A stretch of 64,000 nucleotides of DNA, from NCBI GenBank assembly GCA_027475525.1, contig JAMWFC010000049.1:2154947-2218946 (forward strand). The letters run 5' to 3'. Source of the DNA: Macrolepiota albuminosa (taxonomy: Eukaryota; Basidiomycota; Agaricomycetes; Agaricales; Agaricaceae). A program made the position numbers and the translations under genes. Under the pieces are notes generated by a model. It saw only the letters and a list, made by a program, of their open reading frames with translations. It was not told the DNA's origin and made no database searches. Of the stretch, positions 18,464 to 29,360 are shown piece after piece. Numbering within the stretch: the first letter of the stretch is position 1; each line of letters starts with the position of its first letter.

Positions 18464-19615
18464 TCAGATGGGCGGGGGTGGTGCATGCGTGGGGGGCGCG
18501 GCAGTCGTCCTGGGGGTGTCAGGCATCGGGTCGCTTCCTAGAGCCCGGAGGTGCATGGCGGTCGAGGGGTGGTCTTCGGGCCCCGGGAAGGTCATGGTGA
18601 GCGTCCTCCAATCGATGTCGGGGTTCGTGTCGCGCAGCCAGGGTAGTCCCAGCACCATCGGGGTCGATTCGTGAAGTCACGTGACCAGGAAGTCAGAAGT
18701 GAACTCGTAGTTGTTGTCCAGGGTCACGTGTCCCGAGTGAGACCTTTGGATGGGGCCGGAGGAGGAGGGGGTGCCGTCGAGGCGTTGCAGGCGGAGGGGC
18801 TGGTTGAGGGAGTCGTGGGGGAGGTCGAGGGCGTCGCTGATGAAAACCCCGGTAGCTCCGCTGTCGATAAGGGCCGATATTGGTCCTGGGGTGCCGTCCA
18901 GCCTGGCATTGATGACGAAGGATCGGGACGAGCGGGACTGGAGTCCGGGGGGTGGTGGGGGCTCGTCCGGGGGGTCCTTCAGGGTTGGGTTTGAGGAGTG
19001 GGGGATGTCGAAGGGGAGTTGCTGGTCGTCGGGGGTCGGGTCCCGGGTCAGGCGAAGGGTGAGGTGTCGCCAATCGATGCGGGGGTTAGTGTCCCGGAGC
19101 CACGGGAGCCCTAAGACCAGGGGTGCGGAAGGGTGGAGTTTTGTTATCAACATCCGGAGGTTGTGAGTCTGTCCGTTGGCGAAGGTAACGGGCATACGCA
19201 CGAAGTGGGTGATGTCCCCCGCCGTAGAGGCGTCTCCGTCAAAGAGGCAGAGTCGTACCGGGACCGGGAGTCGCTGGGCGGGTTCCGGGGCGAAGGTAGA
19301 CCATGCTTCATCGATGAAGTTGTCGGTGGCGCCACTGTCGACGAGGGTGTTGAGGGGAGTTCCGGAGGGGGTGAGGCGGGTTTTGAGGAGGAGGGAGTGC
19401 GAAGAGTGGGAGGGTAGGTAAGCCGTGAGGGTGTCCTGTATGAGTGCCGTAGAGCGAAGGTGTGAGACCGGGGCGGAGAAGACGTCGGGGTCGATTCCGC
19501 GATTTAGGGCGTCTTCCAGGTCTAAATCGCCGGGTCGTTTTCCGAATACTCGTAGGTGGCATCCTCCCCTTCGAAGGTCCAGGTGGCACGTCCCATGACC
19601 TGTCGTTTGGGGCAC
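18464..19615 (-). pseudogene. pol: tandem retropepsin (two aspartic protease domains), element A
   Basis: The frame starting at 19615 holds two protease domains in series. Domain 1: TLVDSGATDNF (D at residue 93) and the second-half motif LVLGLPWLRDTNPRIDW (about 166-182). Domain 2: ALIDSGATGVF (D at residue 251) and, past one TGA at about 18677 (CGA in element B), MVLGLPWLRDTNPDIDW. Retropepsins normally have one domain and work as homodimers; two linked domains could fold as a single-chain dimer (inference). The frame overlaps the end of gag by about 94 nt in the -1 phase, in A and B alike. I see no textbook slippery heptamer in the overlap. Confidence 0.85.
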
Positions 19616-22228
19616 TCGGAGATGAAATGGTCTTTCTCACCACAGAGTATGCAGGCACCCTCCCTTCTCCGTCGTTCCTGCACATCCATCGGGACTTCGA
19701 TCCAGGGTCGTCCCTTCTTTTGAAGCCGGTTGGCCCGGAGGGCCTCTTTGTCCCGTTCGTCGTCGAAGTCGAAGTCTTCGGGGTCTTCTGGAGGTTCCTC
19801 GGGGCTTGGCACGTCGCCCGGGTCGTGGGCGGCCACGGCGGCGTTGAGTTGGGCCTGGGGGCGGGCGCCGCTGCCGGGGTTAGCATTGGGCGGGCCGCGA
19901 CTCACCGGGGGTCGGCCGCCAGGGAACGCGGGGGGACCGGGGTTTCGACCTTGGGGGTTGGGAGCTTCGCCGGAGGGCCAAGGGGGTCCTCCTCTAGGGT
20001 TCCAGGGGGGTCGGGAATTCGAATACTCGCTGCGGTCTTCCCAGTAGCGTTGGTCGATCTGCATGACGAGGGCCTTGTATCCGTCGTAGGAGGGTTGTTT
20101 CAGGGCGAGTCGGAGGACGTCCTTGATGCGTTGTGGCAGGGCGCGGCGGAGGGCGTACCGGAGGGCGCTGTAGTTCCAACCTGTTTTGTAAGCTTCCTTC
20201 TCAAAACGTACGATAAAGGTGGTGAAACGTTCTTCCGGGCGCATCCGGAGATTGAAGAGGTTGTCCTCGGCCTCGGCCACGGTGTCGTAGATTCCGAACT
20301 TCCCGGAGAATTCGTCGACGAAGGCTTGCCAGCGAGCGAGTGCCGGGTTGTTGGGGTCGAACTGGATGAGGGCCGTGTAGTGATTGAAGGCGATCCCCTG
20401 AAGGTACGACGCGGCAAAGGCCACCCGGGAGCTGTCAACCTGAAACGTGAGCGGCTTTGCCTGAAATGTATTGAGACACTGAGTGAGGAAGGTACGCCAT
20501 TTTCGGGGGTCCTGGCCCGTGAAAGCGTCGGGCTTTTGGATGTCCAATTGTCCTTCACAGGCGAGGGTGTCGTGAGCGTCGTCCGGTCCAGCAGCGTTAC
20601 GGGAAGGAGGGCCAGCATTGTAATAGTAGTAGTAATGATTACCCCCCCCTCCTTGAGGAGGAAAAGCACCAAGGGCGGGACCCCACCCGCCGGGAGGTCC
20701 TCCTCCGGGTGGCTCACCTGGGGGTCCACGCCCAGGAGGCCCGTTGTCCCAAGGGGGTTCGTTCCTGCCAGGAGGGGGCCCGGGTCGCCACGCAGGGAGT
20801 GGCGGAGGTGGAGGGCCTGGGGGTCGTCCTCGAGGTTCGGCTGGGGGTGGCGGAGGTGGTCGGGGAGGGTTCGGCGGTGTCGGGTCGGGCGGAGGGGGGT
20901 CGGGTGCTGGGTCGGGTACTGGGTTGCGCGGGGGACGTTCAACCCGGGAGGGTCGTGCTTGTATTGGGGGTTGTGGGGGGTTTCGTAGGTCGAAGTGGGG
21001 TGGCGGATCACGGCGGAAGTTGGGTTCTGGGGGGACCGGGGCGGACGTGGGGGGCGGGCGCGGGACGTTGTTCGTTGTTGCCGCGTGTGAGCTCGTCAAT
21101 GTAGCATAGCGTGTCGTCCATACTAGAGGTGTCCACCCGGGCTCTACCGGGGTTTGCCGGAGGCGGAGGTCGGGCGTTGTCCATTCGCGGGAGGGGTTCC
21201 AGGGGTCTCTGGGGCTGTCCCCAGGTCTCAAAGGTACTAGGAACTGAGTTAGCCCTGCGACAAGTTGACAAGCCTACCGTGCGGGCAGCGGATTGGTCGA
21301 ATAGGCCTCCAGTCGGGTTGAGGGACCGTAATATGGCGGAGGCGTTTTGCTGTTCTTCCCGTTGTCGTTGCTCCGGAGTGGGGACCGCGGGGGCTGCCGG
21401 GACTGCTGGTGCCGGTTCTGGGAGTTTCCGTTGAATGTGAATCGAGCGACCTGGGTCCGCAGGGTTGTTGAGGGGTCGAGGGGAGGGGGACGCGTGGACT
21501 TCGTCGAGCAGTTGCTGTAATTCTTCCCAGAGGATTGTATTGCGCCTATACTTTACCATGGTTTGCTCTGGGAGTTCCCCTCATGTGAGGCGATCCCCGA
21601 ACTCGACCAAGCAGCGAGCCCATTCCTCTGGAGTGCCTTCGAAGTCGTCGTGTCCGAATTCCGTGAGCAGCGCCCTTGTCCGTCGTGCGAAGTCTTCCGG
21701 TGAGATCCTGAGTGAGCGGAGTACCTCGTCCCGTTGCCGTTCATACTCTTCGAGGCGTCGTCGTCCCATTGGCGTGGGGGGGGTTCGAGCGGGTGGGGCG
21801 GCGGCTGAGTAGTGGCGAGGGAGGTAATCGGGGTAGGGGGGTCCCCGGGGTTCTCGGAGTTGAGGGACGGAGCGCTGATAACCATAGTAGGGGGTGGGTG
21901 CAAAGGGGCCCTCGCTGGGGGGAATCGGGTGAGGTCCACTGGGTACAGGGGGGGTCTCCGGAAGGCCCCCGGGAATGCTCCGGTACGAGGGGACCTCCAC
22001 GGGTCGTGCCATGGCTAGGTTGGGTGGAGGGGCCCAGCTGGCTGAGGGCCCCAGATCATAAAGGGATGGGTCGGGGGCCCAGTGACGGTGGAGATACTGG
22101 GGTTCATACGGGAGAGGTGGGTAGACGGGGCGGGGGGTCTGTGCGGAGTAGTGATCGGGTACCGGGCATCCGTAGGGGTCGGTCTGGTAGCCCGTAGGAT
22201 AGTAGGTGTGAGTATACGTAGCCATCAA
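19522..22228 (-). pseudogene. gag: Gag of element A (frameshifted)
   Basis: Pieces 21581-22228, 21008-21559 and 19522-21231 together form a ~900-residue Gag. The N-terminal ~250 residues are Pro/Tyr-rich (starting MMATYTHTYYPTGY). A long Pro/Arg/Gly linker follows, then a capsid-like region (ITQCLNTFQ-type helices; KPDAFTGQDPRKWRTFLTQC). Near the C-terminus is a zinc knuckle CILCGEKDHFISEC (CX2CX4HX4C). Breaks: a TGA at about 21578 where element B reads CGA, and a deletion near 21060 that shifts frame. The protease frame overlaps the last 94 nt. Confidence 0.87.
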
Positions 22229-22245
22229 GAACGGTGTAAGGAAAG

Positions 22246-22258
22246 AGTCTTGATATTA
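22246..22258 (-). promoter_or_regulatory. self-complementary primer binding site of gypsy A
   Basis: The 13 nt next to the 5' LTR read TAATATCAAGACT in the sense strand. They are perfectly complementary to AGTCTTGATATTA inside the LTR (22612-22624; also 12652-12664), which lies about 30 nt downstream of a TATA-like box. This is the arrangement of Tf1/sushi elements, whose mRNA 5' end folds back to prime reverse transcription (established for that lineage). Confidence 0.8.
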
Positions 22259-23010
22259 TGTCAGGTTCCGCTGAGTCAGGGGCCTTCCAGGAAAGCAACG
22301 CCCTTACGATGCGGACTTGACCTACGAATACTCGGGTGTCTGGAACTCCGAGGCTAGGGCTCCGGGGTTCAAGACGAGGACAGGGGTAATCCCGGGATAG
22401 GGGACTAGAGTCCGGAGGTTTTGGGTTGGAGGTAACTGGGATTAGAGGGGGTCGAGTCGTGAACCGGAGGTTCTAAGACGAGACCAAGTTAGTAACTTAA
22501 GAGTCGCGAAGTGCGTACCAAAGCTTAGAGCACGCGAATACTAAGGCGTGCCAGTCGAAGCGTACCAAACAAGGCGTACCAGTCAAACAAGAGGGTACGC
22601 AATAACCAATGTAATATCAAGACTAGCGAATACAACGGGGAGCTATACTATAAGTACTACGGATCGTGTCTCGGGATTCCGGGGTGTCTGGGATGAGTTC
22701 CGGGGGTCATTGAGTAGCGGTCAGGGACTGTATACCGGGATCGCACGTGTGGGGACGCGCGATCAATTGGCGCGGAGGGAGTCGTGATGTGTGGGGCGTG
22801 ATGCGTGATGGCCGGATGCGAGCTGCGTGATCCGATTGTTGATGGCGGTTGATCCTGGGGTCCATGATGCAGGGGTCCCGGGGGGGGCTGGCTGATGGCG
22901 GTCCTTGATGCGTGTGATGGCGGGGTGCGCTGTGGGAGTTGACGGAAGAGGTTCCCGGGCGGGGCTCTGGGGGTGTCCCGGGGAGGTTCCAGGGGGGAGG
23001 GGTCGTGACA
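22259..23010 (-). repeat. 5' LTR of gypsy A
   Basis: 752 bp, same termini as the 3' LTR; a deletion of about 40 bp in the TGATGG-rich part of U3 explains the shorter length. Predicted TATA at about 22643-22653 and transcript start near 22624 on the minus strand. Followed by the target duplication ACACC (23011-23015). Confidence 0.92.
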
Positions 23011-23165
23011 ACACCTGAGAATGAACTCCTCGACTACAATATGGACAATGTGACCACCAATCTATTCTGGGAGCCTAGGAACTCTGCCATTGCCCTCATC
23101 CCTGACTTACTGACAGCCTGACTATTGTGGTGCTTTGAGACCATAGTCGGTCTGATTGGGGGGTG

Positions 23166-23397
23166 TGTAGTATAGTCTGCTGTGTGGCATTAGCCACATA
23201 GTTTTTATTTACTGAAGTAGATATTATATTATATTTATTATAATATAATATTATTATTTACATTTATATCAATAGGTTACATGTGCTGCTTATGCAGCAG
23301 CTTATTTTGTGTTGATACTACATAGTCAATAGACCGGACTGGTCTGATTCTGTGCAGTGCGAACCTTAAGCTTCCACACAACTGTAACTTTGCTACA
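23166..23397 (+). repeat. hairpin-rich LTR-like repeat, copy 1
   Basis: 232 bp from TGTAGTATAG to CTTTGCTACA. It contains three potential hairpins: TGTGGC/GCCACA, an AT palindrome with a 13-bp stem, and GCTGCT/AGCAGC. Relatives lie at 59229-59441 (minus) and 60844-61084 (plus). A G-run just before it could be a polypurine tract, making this a 3' LTR. No target duplication is seen. On the right it abuts a gag relic. Confidence 0.7.
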
Positions 23398-23404
23398 AGT
23401 TTGG

Positions 23405-26171
23405 ATACTGTGGATTGTCACATACCAATCTCCCAGTGAGTATTGCAATCATTCTACTAGGAACTTGTTGATTATCTCAAATTCATCAAACACTTTATTG
23501 TGAACAATGATCTCATTTTGCACCACCACAGTAGCAACAAATCACCTTCCTCTAAACTGTAGTACATTAGTGGGATCTCCAGGGTAATGCTGCATACTTT
23601 CTAGCATTTCTTCTAGCTTATTACACGCCAGGTTTCTCAGACATCTGCGCTTAGAGTCTATGTCCAACATAGCAAGCTTCTCTTCTGCTGATTCCACCGG
23701 CATCCAGTATATTTTGTCAAACTCTTTTGGCAGGGCAAGCAGGGTTTCCTCATTGTCCAAGGTGTACTCATCAAACAACTCATCTTGTATTTCTGCAGCT
23801 GAGCTCATGGACCCAAGATCTGAGAAGTTGTCCTGGTCCTAGTCCAAGTCTGATACTGACTGTAGGTCTGGGATTGTATCTCCTTTGCTATCATACTTGA
23901 GTAGTTGATTGATTCAAATTGTATCATACTTTTTGTTGTTTGAATAGTTGATTGATTCAAATTGTATCATTCCCAAGGACAACTTGGTAGTTTTGCCGAG
24001 GCTGTCAATGCACAGTTGCTCAGTGCATGCCAGGTCCATTCTGATTTTAAATGTGCTGATGCCTGGCAGTTTTCCATGACCAGATTTTGCTTTTCCCTTT
24101 TCAGGGCAGTTGCGTGCAAAATGGCCTTCTTGCCCACACTGGAAGCATTTATTTGCAGCAATATTCTTCCTTCTCCTCCTTTGTCAGGAGGGCTTTCTGA
24201 TCCACATTCTTCTTAGGTCCATTGTTTTCTGTGATTTCTGGCCTTGCCTGCCTGGGTTACTGGGTAGATGGTTATTTGCAGTGTTATTCTTATCCACAAA
24301 ATTATTCTGAGATCATTTAATACAATCTAACACATGGCTGGTCTTATTAGATTTATTATTATCACTTTGCTGTCCTGCTGACTGCAAATTAGTGTTGTGC
24401 CAGGGTTGATTGCCACCACTGTTTTGATTATGGGAGTCTTTCATGTCAACATTGTTGGCTAACTCCTAAGATTTGGCCTCTTGTACCATCTCCTTCCAGG
24501 AAGTATATTTAGGGTTGAGGTGAGCCTGTAACAGGGCTTTATGAAATGAAGGCTGGAACCCATTAAAGAGCTTAACTACACAGGCTCAGGCACTATCTGC
24601 ACCGACAATAATGAATAACTCATCTAGATCAGCGATGTATTTGTGGACTGATTTCTGTCCCTGATAGAAGCTGTTCAATCTCTCTCTCTGCTGATTCCTG
24701 AAGTCAATTGAGAAGCAATAGTTAAACAATTTATTTGATGAAGAATTTCTTTATTGACCAGCACTTGGGGTCCAGCAACACACAACACATATAGAACATG
24801 TAGGCCTTTCCAGTCAAGAATTTGGACAATACCATTATCTGGCGCCTCTTCTCAATGTAGCCATACTTGACGTAGGCAGTATCATGGGTCAAGAACCTAT
24901 GGAATGCATGTATGTCCACCTTCCCATCATATTTTTCAGGAGGGGTCAGCTTGATTATGGTGCACCGAGACCATTTATGCTTTGTTTGACTGGGTCTGCA
25001 GTGCCTGTGACAGTGTGATGATGATTGCGACTTAAAGCTCAAGGAGCTGGACTCACTGTCTTTGCTATCATACTCAGAGCTTGTGTCTGAGTCTGATTCA
25101 CTGTCTGACAAAGAATCTGAGGGGTCAGGGTCAGGGTCAGGGTCAGACAAATTGTGGCGTTGATGCTTGCCAAGACGTTTGAAGGCCCATACCAGTGCAC
25201 TTCTGGAAGTAATTTGTGTGATGGGCTTGGTAGCCACATTCTTCTCTGGACGGTGGATGGTGAGTTCTTTTGCTTGCATCTGGCCTGTATCAGTGTTTAC
25301 TCTCTGAGCCTTCAGCCACCTTTTGGATTAGGGTGGCTAGTTCATCAGAGATCAGCTCTGATTCAGTGCGTGCCTTGTGTTTTTTGTAATTGGTTTTCTC
25401 TTTTTTTTGTGAATATGGTCTAAATTGCACTCCAACTTTTTTTATCTGCTCCAGCTCTGGGGCTGATGGTTGGTTTTCATAGTCCAATCCCTCATTGTAT
25501 TCTTCAAGTAACTTTTGTTGGAGTTGAGGGTCTATCTCGGCTTCATCAAGATCTACATCCCCCCAGTTTTGGAGGTCTGCACCTTTACCCTTGTCACAGG
25601 TGCCTTCCTAGGCATCATAATTTGTGCCATAGTCAGGGTGGACCCTGTCCATTCTTCTGTCACTGTGCTCATGTTCAGCATCAGTGAGATGGCTTCTAGC
25701 CTCTGCAAAGGCTTCCTCATATTCATCTCCTGCAAAGTGACAGTGGGATTGTGGCACAGGTGTTATATTGGTTTCACTATGAGGGTTACTATATTCCCTA
25801 GCAGGTAAGTTACCATTTTTGTCTGCATCAGATGGAGGACTAATTAAACTACATTTTCCATCAGTGTCATCATTTCTCGAGGGGTTGACTTTTCCACCAG
25901 CCTGCGGCTCAGCTGCTTCCACTTCTAACTCAGTGGGCATTGTGACATTTTCAGTACTCACAGAATTATCAATGTGTGGTTCTGGATCCACTACATTGGT
26001 CACAGGGTTTCTAACTAGTGTTTCAAAGCATTGCAAGAGACCCATGTTCCTAACAGCAGTGAGACTGAGCCAGCGAGCTGACTTCCTGGGTTGCTGGTTG
26101 CAAAGAAAATATCTAGTAGACATTGTTAATGAAGATTTTGGGTTTGTTGACTTACGATAATGGGTGTCCAC
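23405..26171 (-). pseudogene. gag: gypsy gag/protease-side relic, minus strand
   Basis: Stop-ridden frames (25608-26171, 25290-25487, 24731-25279, 23542-23808) match the plus-strand relic at 36300-38130: PITQITSRSALVWAF, LTPPEKYDGKVDIHAFHRFLTHDTAYVKYGYIEKRRQIMVL (shared with PEKYGGQVDLRAFHKFLTH), and near the end YPGDPTNVLQFRGR (YPRDPANILQFRGR in the other copy). The capsid-like part, an acidic Ser-rich stretch containing a PDPDPDPSDS repeat, and a decayed zinc knuckle region near 24110 are visible. Protease, RT and integrase are missing; the sequence ends against the 23166-23397 repeat. Confidence 0.8.
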
Positions 26172-26269
26172 AGTTGATCAGACTAAGAGGGGCCAAGACA
26201 CAAGAGTCAGATAGATGTTAAGCTTAGTAGGACTTGTTCAAGTTCAAAATATGTAGGAACACCCCAACA

Positions 26270-26956
26270 TTAGAAGCAGTATGTGCTTCCCCCAGGGGTA
26301 GGCATCATTGCCTGAGCAGGCCTCTCTGTTGGCCCTCCATGGTGGCTTTTGGTAGTTAGGAAGGCATTCCTCATGTCCAGTTGGCTAGTTTGCAGGGCCT
26401 GCATAGCACTCTGAATGCTGCCAACCTGTTTCCCAATAGTGACCATGGAGTCCTGCAGATGAGCCATCCTCTCTTCTGCCTCCTCATTCTTCACCACTAC
26501 TCCACCCTCAACAATGCCTGCATGAGTAAATAGAGACTGCATTCTCTGCAGAAACCTGTGAACCTCTGCAGGCTCACTATTTCTGAACTTAGGTGTATCT
26601 ATACTTTCAGGCAATGGCATTTTGTAGCAGGTGGGTTGCATCCATGATGCTGGCCAATCTAGTTGACTCAGCTACTGAAGACTTAGGTGTTGGTGGGGCA
26701 GGTGTGTACTTCTCAGTCCGAAGTTTTTGTTTACGAAGTACAGTGTCTGGATCCAGGAGACTAGCAACTGTGCCCTTGGAGGATGCACAAGTTTTTCTTC
26801 TCCTGGGAGAAATAATGATTTTTGCCCTTGGTGTAGTAATCTTAGGCATGCTGGGCCAAGAACCTGGCAGTGCGAAACTATTGTTTCTTTTGGGTGGTTT
26901 GGACTCCAAATGGAGATCCAACAAAGTGTTTGGTTGTGCAACAAAAGCCCCCTCAC
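26270..26956 (-). pseudogene. gag: gag relic of the CpG-poor gypsy family
   Basis: Frames 26270-26641 and 26607-26924 resemble the Gag at 9306-10742: a basic N-terminus with AKIIISPRRRKT, then FRNSEPAEVHRFLQRMQSLF (compare FTHTQHTEVRHFLRKMESLF), then MVTIGKQVGSIQSAMQAL (compare VMALGKEMSSLRGFMQ). The middle of the capsid is deleted. It directly follows, in the minus direction, the LTR at 26965-27918 of the same family. Confidence 0.72.
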
Positions 26957-26964
26957 GCTCCAGA

Positions 26965-27918
26965 TGATGCGAAATGTAAGTTTACGTTTACTTTATGTAA
27001 AAGTAGCCTTAGCAGAATAAGACTAGACTTTTGTGATATTTCAACTTTATTTCACAAAGTACGTGGGGCTAACGGTACATGTAAAAGCATATTATAATTT
27101 TGTAGTTGATTTATTAAGAATGCAAAATTAATTCACACTCAAAATGGATTCAAGTAATTATTATTAAAATGTGACCCGAAGTCAATCTAATCACTCGTAG
27201 GCCTAAGACGTTTGCTCCCTGGGGACTCCGAGCCGTGGCAAGTTGATTGCTTGCCAGGCCTCCCCAAAATCCCACCCTTTTTATAATCCTCTCTGCTATG
27301 CACGGACCACTCGTATTCCGCATGTTTTGTTGGGTTATTCACGTTATGTTCCCGTGAACGGTTATTCGGTGCGTCGTGCTACCGGGGCTGGGTACCGGGG
27401 ATGTGTTTTCCGACACCGGTCATGATGGCTAAGTCTTCTTCCTCCGATCTCACTGCCTAATCCCTTTTCCTTCCTTCGATCTCATCCTTCGTCCTCTTTT
27501 GTTTCGTTTTTGAAGCTTGGAGACCGTTTTGTGTTCGTGCTGTGCAGCGTATCTTATCTTTTGTCGTGCGTGGTGGGATAGCCGGTTAGAAGGGTACTTG
27601 CAGGAGGGGAAGTGACGACATGCTTCGATCATGATCGGATCCCTATCAATCGTGATGGGATCGATCTCGGCCTCTCGCCCGAGATCTTATCTTATCAAGA
27701 CCTCGTTTTCGGCGGTTGCCATTCAAGCTGGCTGTCGACGTCGTTGGGCTGTCTCGAGTAGTGGGCGGGTGGGTGTCTTTTTCTTCTGAGGTACGTCAGG
27801 TCTACAGTTTTCGACCTGCACATATCAGCTTACCGTTTTCAGCTGTATGTGGTACTTAGAATTAATACTATTTGTTTTAATTCTCTCAGTTGATGTCTCG
27901 GATGCGACATACGTATCA
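26965..27918 (-). repeat. 5' LTR of a CpG-poor-family gypsy relic
   Basis: 954 bp; plus-strand ends TGATGC...GTATCA. Shares with LTRs at 10902 and 5135: GCTCCAGA just outside the end, CCTAAGACG...CTCCCTGGGGACTCC, a minus-strand TATA box (TATAAAAAG, about 27279-27287), GTCCGTGCATAG (minus) and CAGTTTTCGACC. Unlike its relatives it still holds many CpGs, so it is either younger or less mutated. It abuts a Zn2Cys6 gene fragment at 27919. Confidence 0.7.
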
Positions 27919-28434
27919 CTGATGAACCATCAAACGAGCTTCTACCACCCTCCGTGGGGCTGACAAGGAACTTCTGTAACCCTTGTGAGTCTCACTCGCT
28001 GAATTCGATCTCTGCATCGTCACTTGGCCCTCCGCCCCCTTTATTCCTGGGCACCGAACGCAAAGGACCAGTCATACCCAAGGATTTTTCCGAGACTCGA
28101 CGATCAAGAGGAACTGCTTGTATGTCGTGTCATCGACGCAAAGTAGCGTGTAGAACGGACTATCGTGAAGGGAATAAGGACCAGCGTTGCAAGTGTGTAT
28201 CTCTATTTCTCAGCACCTTCAAAGCTGATTTGTTGGGTCGACAGCCAGTGCAGAATTAAAAATGAGTGCTGTATATACCATTTTCTTCCCGAAAGACTTT
28301 GCACTGCATCGCCAACAGCAGACTCCGGAGGTGGTCAAAATAATAAAGTCATTATTTGCAGATGTCACCTTGGGACAACGACGATATTGTTTATACAATA
28401 CTATATTACATCATGGTCCATCCGTGAATCGTAA
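27894..28434 (+). CDS. Zn(II)2Cys6 transcription factor fragment, spliced
   Basis: Joining 27894-28192 to 28245-28434 across a 52-nt intron (GTGTGT...CTGAT...CAG) gives a classic fungal binuclear zinc cluster: RGTACMSCHRRKVAC, 12 residues, then C-N-Q-C and a final Cys, fitting CX2CX6CX12CX2CX6C. The basic HRRK between the second and third Cys is typical. Such proteins bind DNA through this domain and activate nearby gene sets (established). No in-frame ATG precedes the domain; the open frame begins at the edge of the LTR ending at 27918, so the true first exon is either lost or upstream. The protein ends soon after the cluster, so only the DNA-binding end is seen; further introns are possible (a GGAG/GT near 28332). 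Its 3' end overlaps the convergent gene at 28401-29122. Confidence 0.7.
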
Positions 28435-29122
28435 GTAAAATCAGACAAAGTCAGCAGTCTGAGCCCAAATTGTTGTCGTGGTAGGAAATGCTGTAAGCAA
28501 TCGACATGGATATGCCATGTTCGCCAATTCCTAGACAAGAATACCGGTGGGGAGACCGCCCAGTACTTGCGTCGATCAGCGCACATCGCACAATGCTCCT
28601 CCTGAATTTCCTGATCTTCGAGTTTTACTCCTTTGTCGCTATACTCAGTTTTATATGCCGGAGATCCGCGGACTATGCGTTTGTCGTCCTTCTCCGCGTC
28701 GGGCTCAGGGCACCAGTTGGTTGGTGTGAGGAAAATGTACCCGGCCAGACGCTTAGCAAGGTGCGACCAGACCTCTGTAGCGGTCAGAGTTCGAGGATAG
28801 AGCATGCCTGGGCAACAGAGGACTTCCTTCCCAGACCGATCTCGAATTTTATAGCCATCTTTCCAGTAACTCTGTAAAAACTATTGGTCTGTGTAGATAA
28901 GATATAGACACCCCAAAACTCACGGAATCGATCCCTCCATTGATCCCACTAGTAATGTCGAGATAATCGAAACCTTTTTGGCAATCGTTGTGCTTAACCA
29001 CTACAATGACTTGTTCTTCGAGCTGGAGAAGGCACAAAATTTATTACTGAAAACGGCACTTACAGAGGCTGACAACGTACCGCTGGATGATACTTATGTG
29101 CATCAAACAGATGGATAGGCAT
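28401..29122 (-). CDS. host gene, 203 aa, three exons, function unknown
   Basis: Exons on the minus strand: 29081-29122, 28924-29022, 28401-28871; introns of 58 nt (GTACGT...CCAG) and 52 nt (GTGAGT...ACAG). The exons total 612 nt, an exact 204 codons. The protein starts MPIHLFDAHKYHPAL and contains EHCAMCADRRKYW and CLQHFLPRQQFGLR. It is hydrophilic, with several Cys and His in the second half but no motif I can assign. No stops, balanced base composition and clean splice sites set it apart from the surrounding transposon debris. Its first exon lies about 210 bases from an 18-bp palindrome (29330-29347) that may be regulatory. Confidence 0.65.
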
Positions 29123-29329
29123 ATTGGCAAGCGTCCGAGTGAGCAAGAACGAGGAGAGTGTATGTCAAGTTGGGGAGGGGGTTTGAGCGTGGATTGCAGC
29201 GACTGCGGGTTATTTAACAGTCTAACAGTCAGCAGGGTAACGTTTCAGTCCCGCCACCACAAAATAAAATTATAAACAGTTCACGGTTTTCACTCAAAAC
29301 GGCGGTGTTATAAGTCCCCATTCACCGGT

Positions 29330-29347
29330 AATTTTACCGGTAAAATT
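29330..29347. promoter_or_regulatory. 18-bp perfect palindrome in an intergenic region
   Basis: AATTTTACCGGTAAAATT is its own reverse complement. An ACCGGTAATT half-copy overlaps just upstream, so ACCGGT occurs twice 12 bases apart. It lies between the minus genes at 28401-29122 and 29361-29777. A dimeric regulator site is possible (inference). Confidence 0.45.
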
Positions 29348-29360
29348 GAGATCGCATCGA

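Larger units (their letters stand above)
12299..23010 (-). mobile_element. gypsy element A, full length, 10.7 kb, with antisense accessory gene
   Basis: A complete minus-strand chromovirus: 3' LTR 12299-13090, antisense gene 13218-14977, integrase with chromodomain 15216-16414, RT/RNase H 16415-18286, tandem protease 18464-19615, gag 19522-22228, PBS 22246-22258, 5' LTR 22259-23010. The target duplication ACACC (12294-12298 and 23011-23015) is intact. Pol frames contain several TGA codons that read CGA in element B, and gag is shifted by a small deletion near 21060, so this copy is non-autonomous. At over 10 kb it is longer than typical fungal gypsy elements (5-7 kb); the antisense gene, the doubled protease and a long proline-rich gag account for the excess. 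Confidence 0.95.

Noticed and set aside
19462..20988. 508-codon plus-strand open frame, with a similar 504-codon frame at 52083-53597
   Set aside because: It lies opposite gag and protease of elements A and B in very GC-rich sequence. It has no introns or motifs, and the minus strand carries clear Gag, zinc-knuckle and protease motifs. It is a shadow of the GC-rich coding strand.
23166..23397. MITE (short inverted-repeat DNA transposon)
   Set aside because: The ends TGTAG/CTACA are only 5 bp inverted, no target duplication is visible, and copy 3 lies just upstream of a gypsy gag. LTR is the better reading, though a MITE is not fully excluded.
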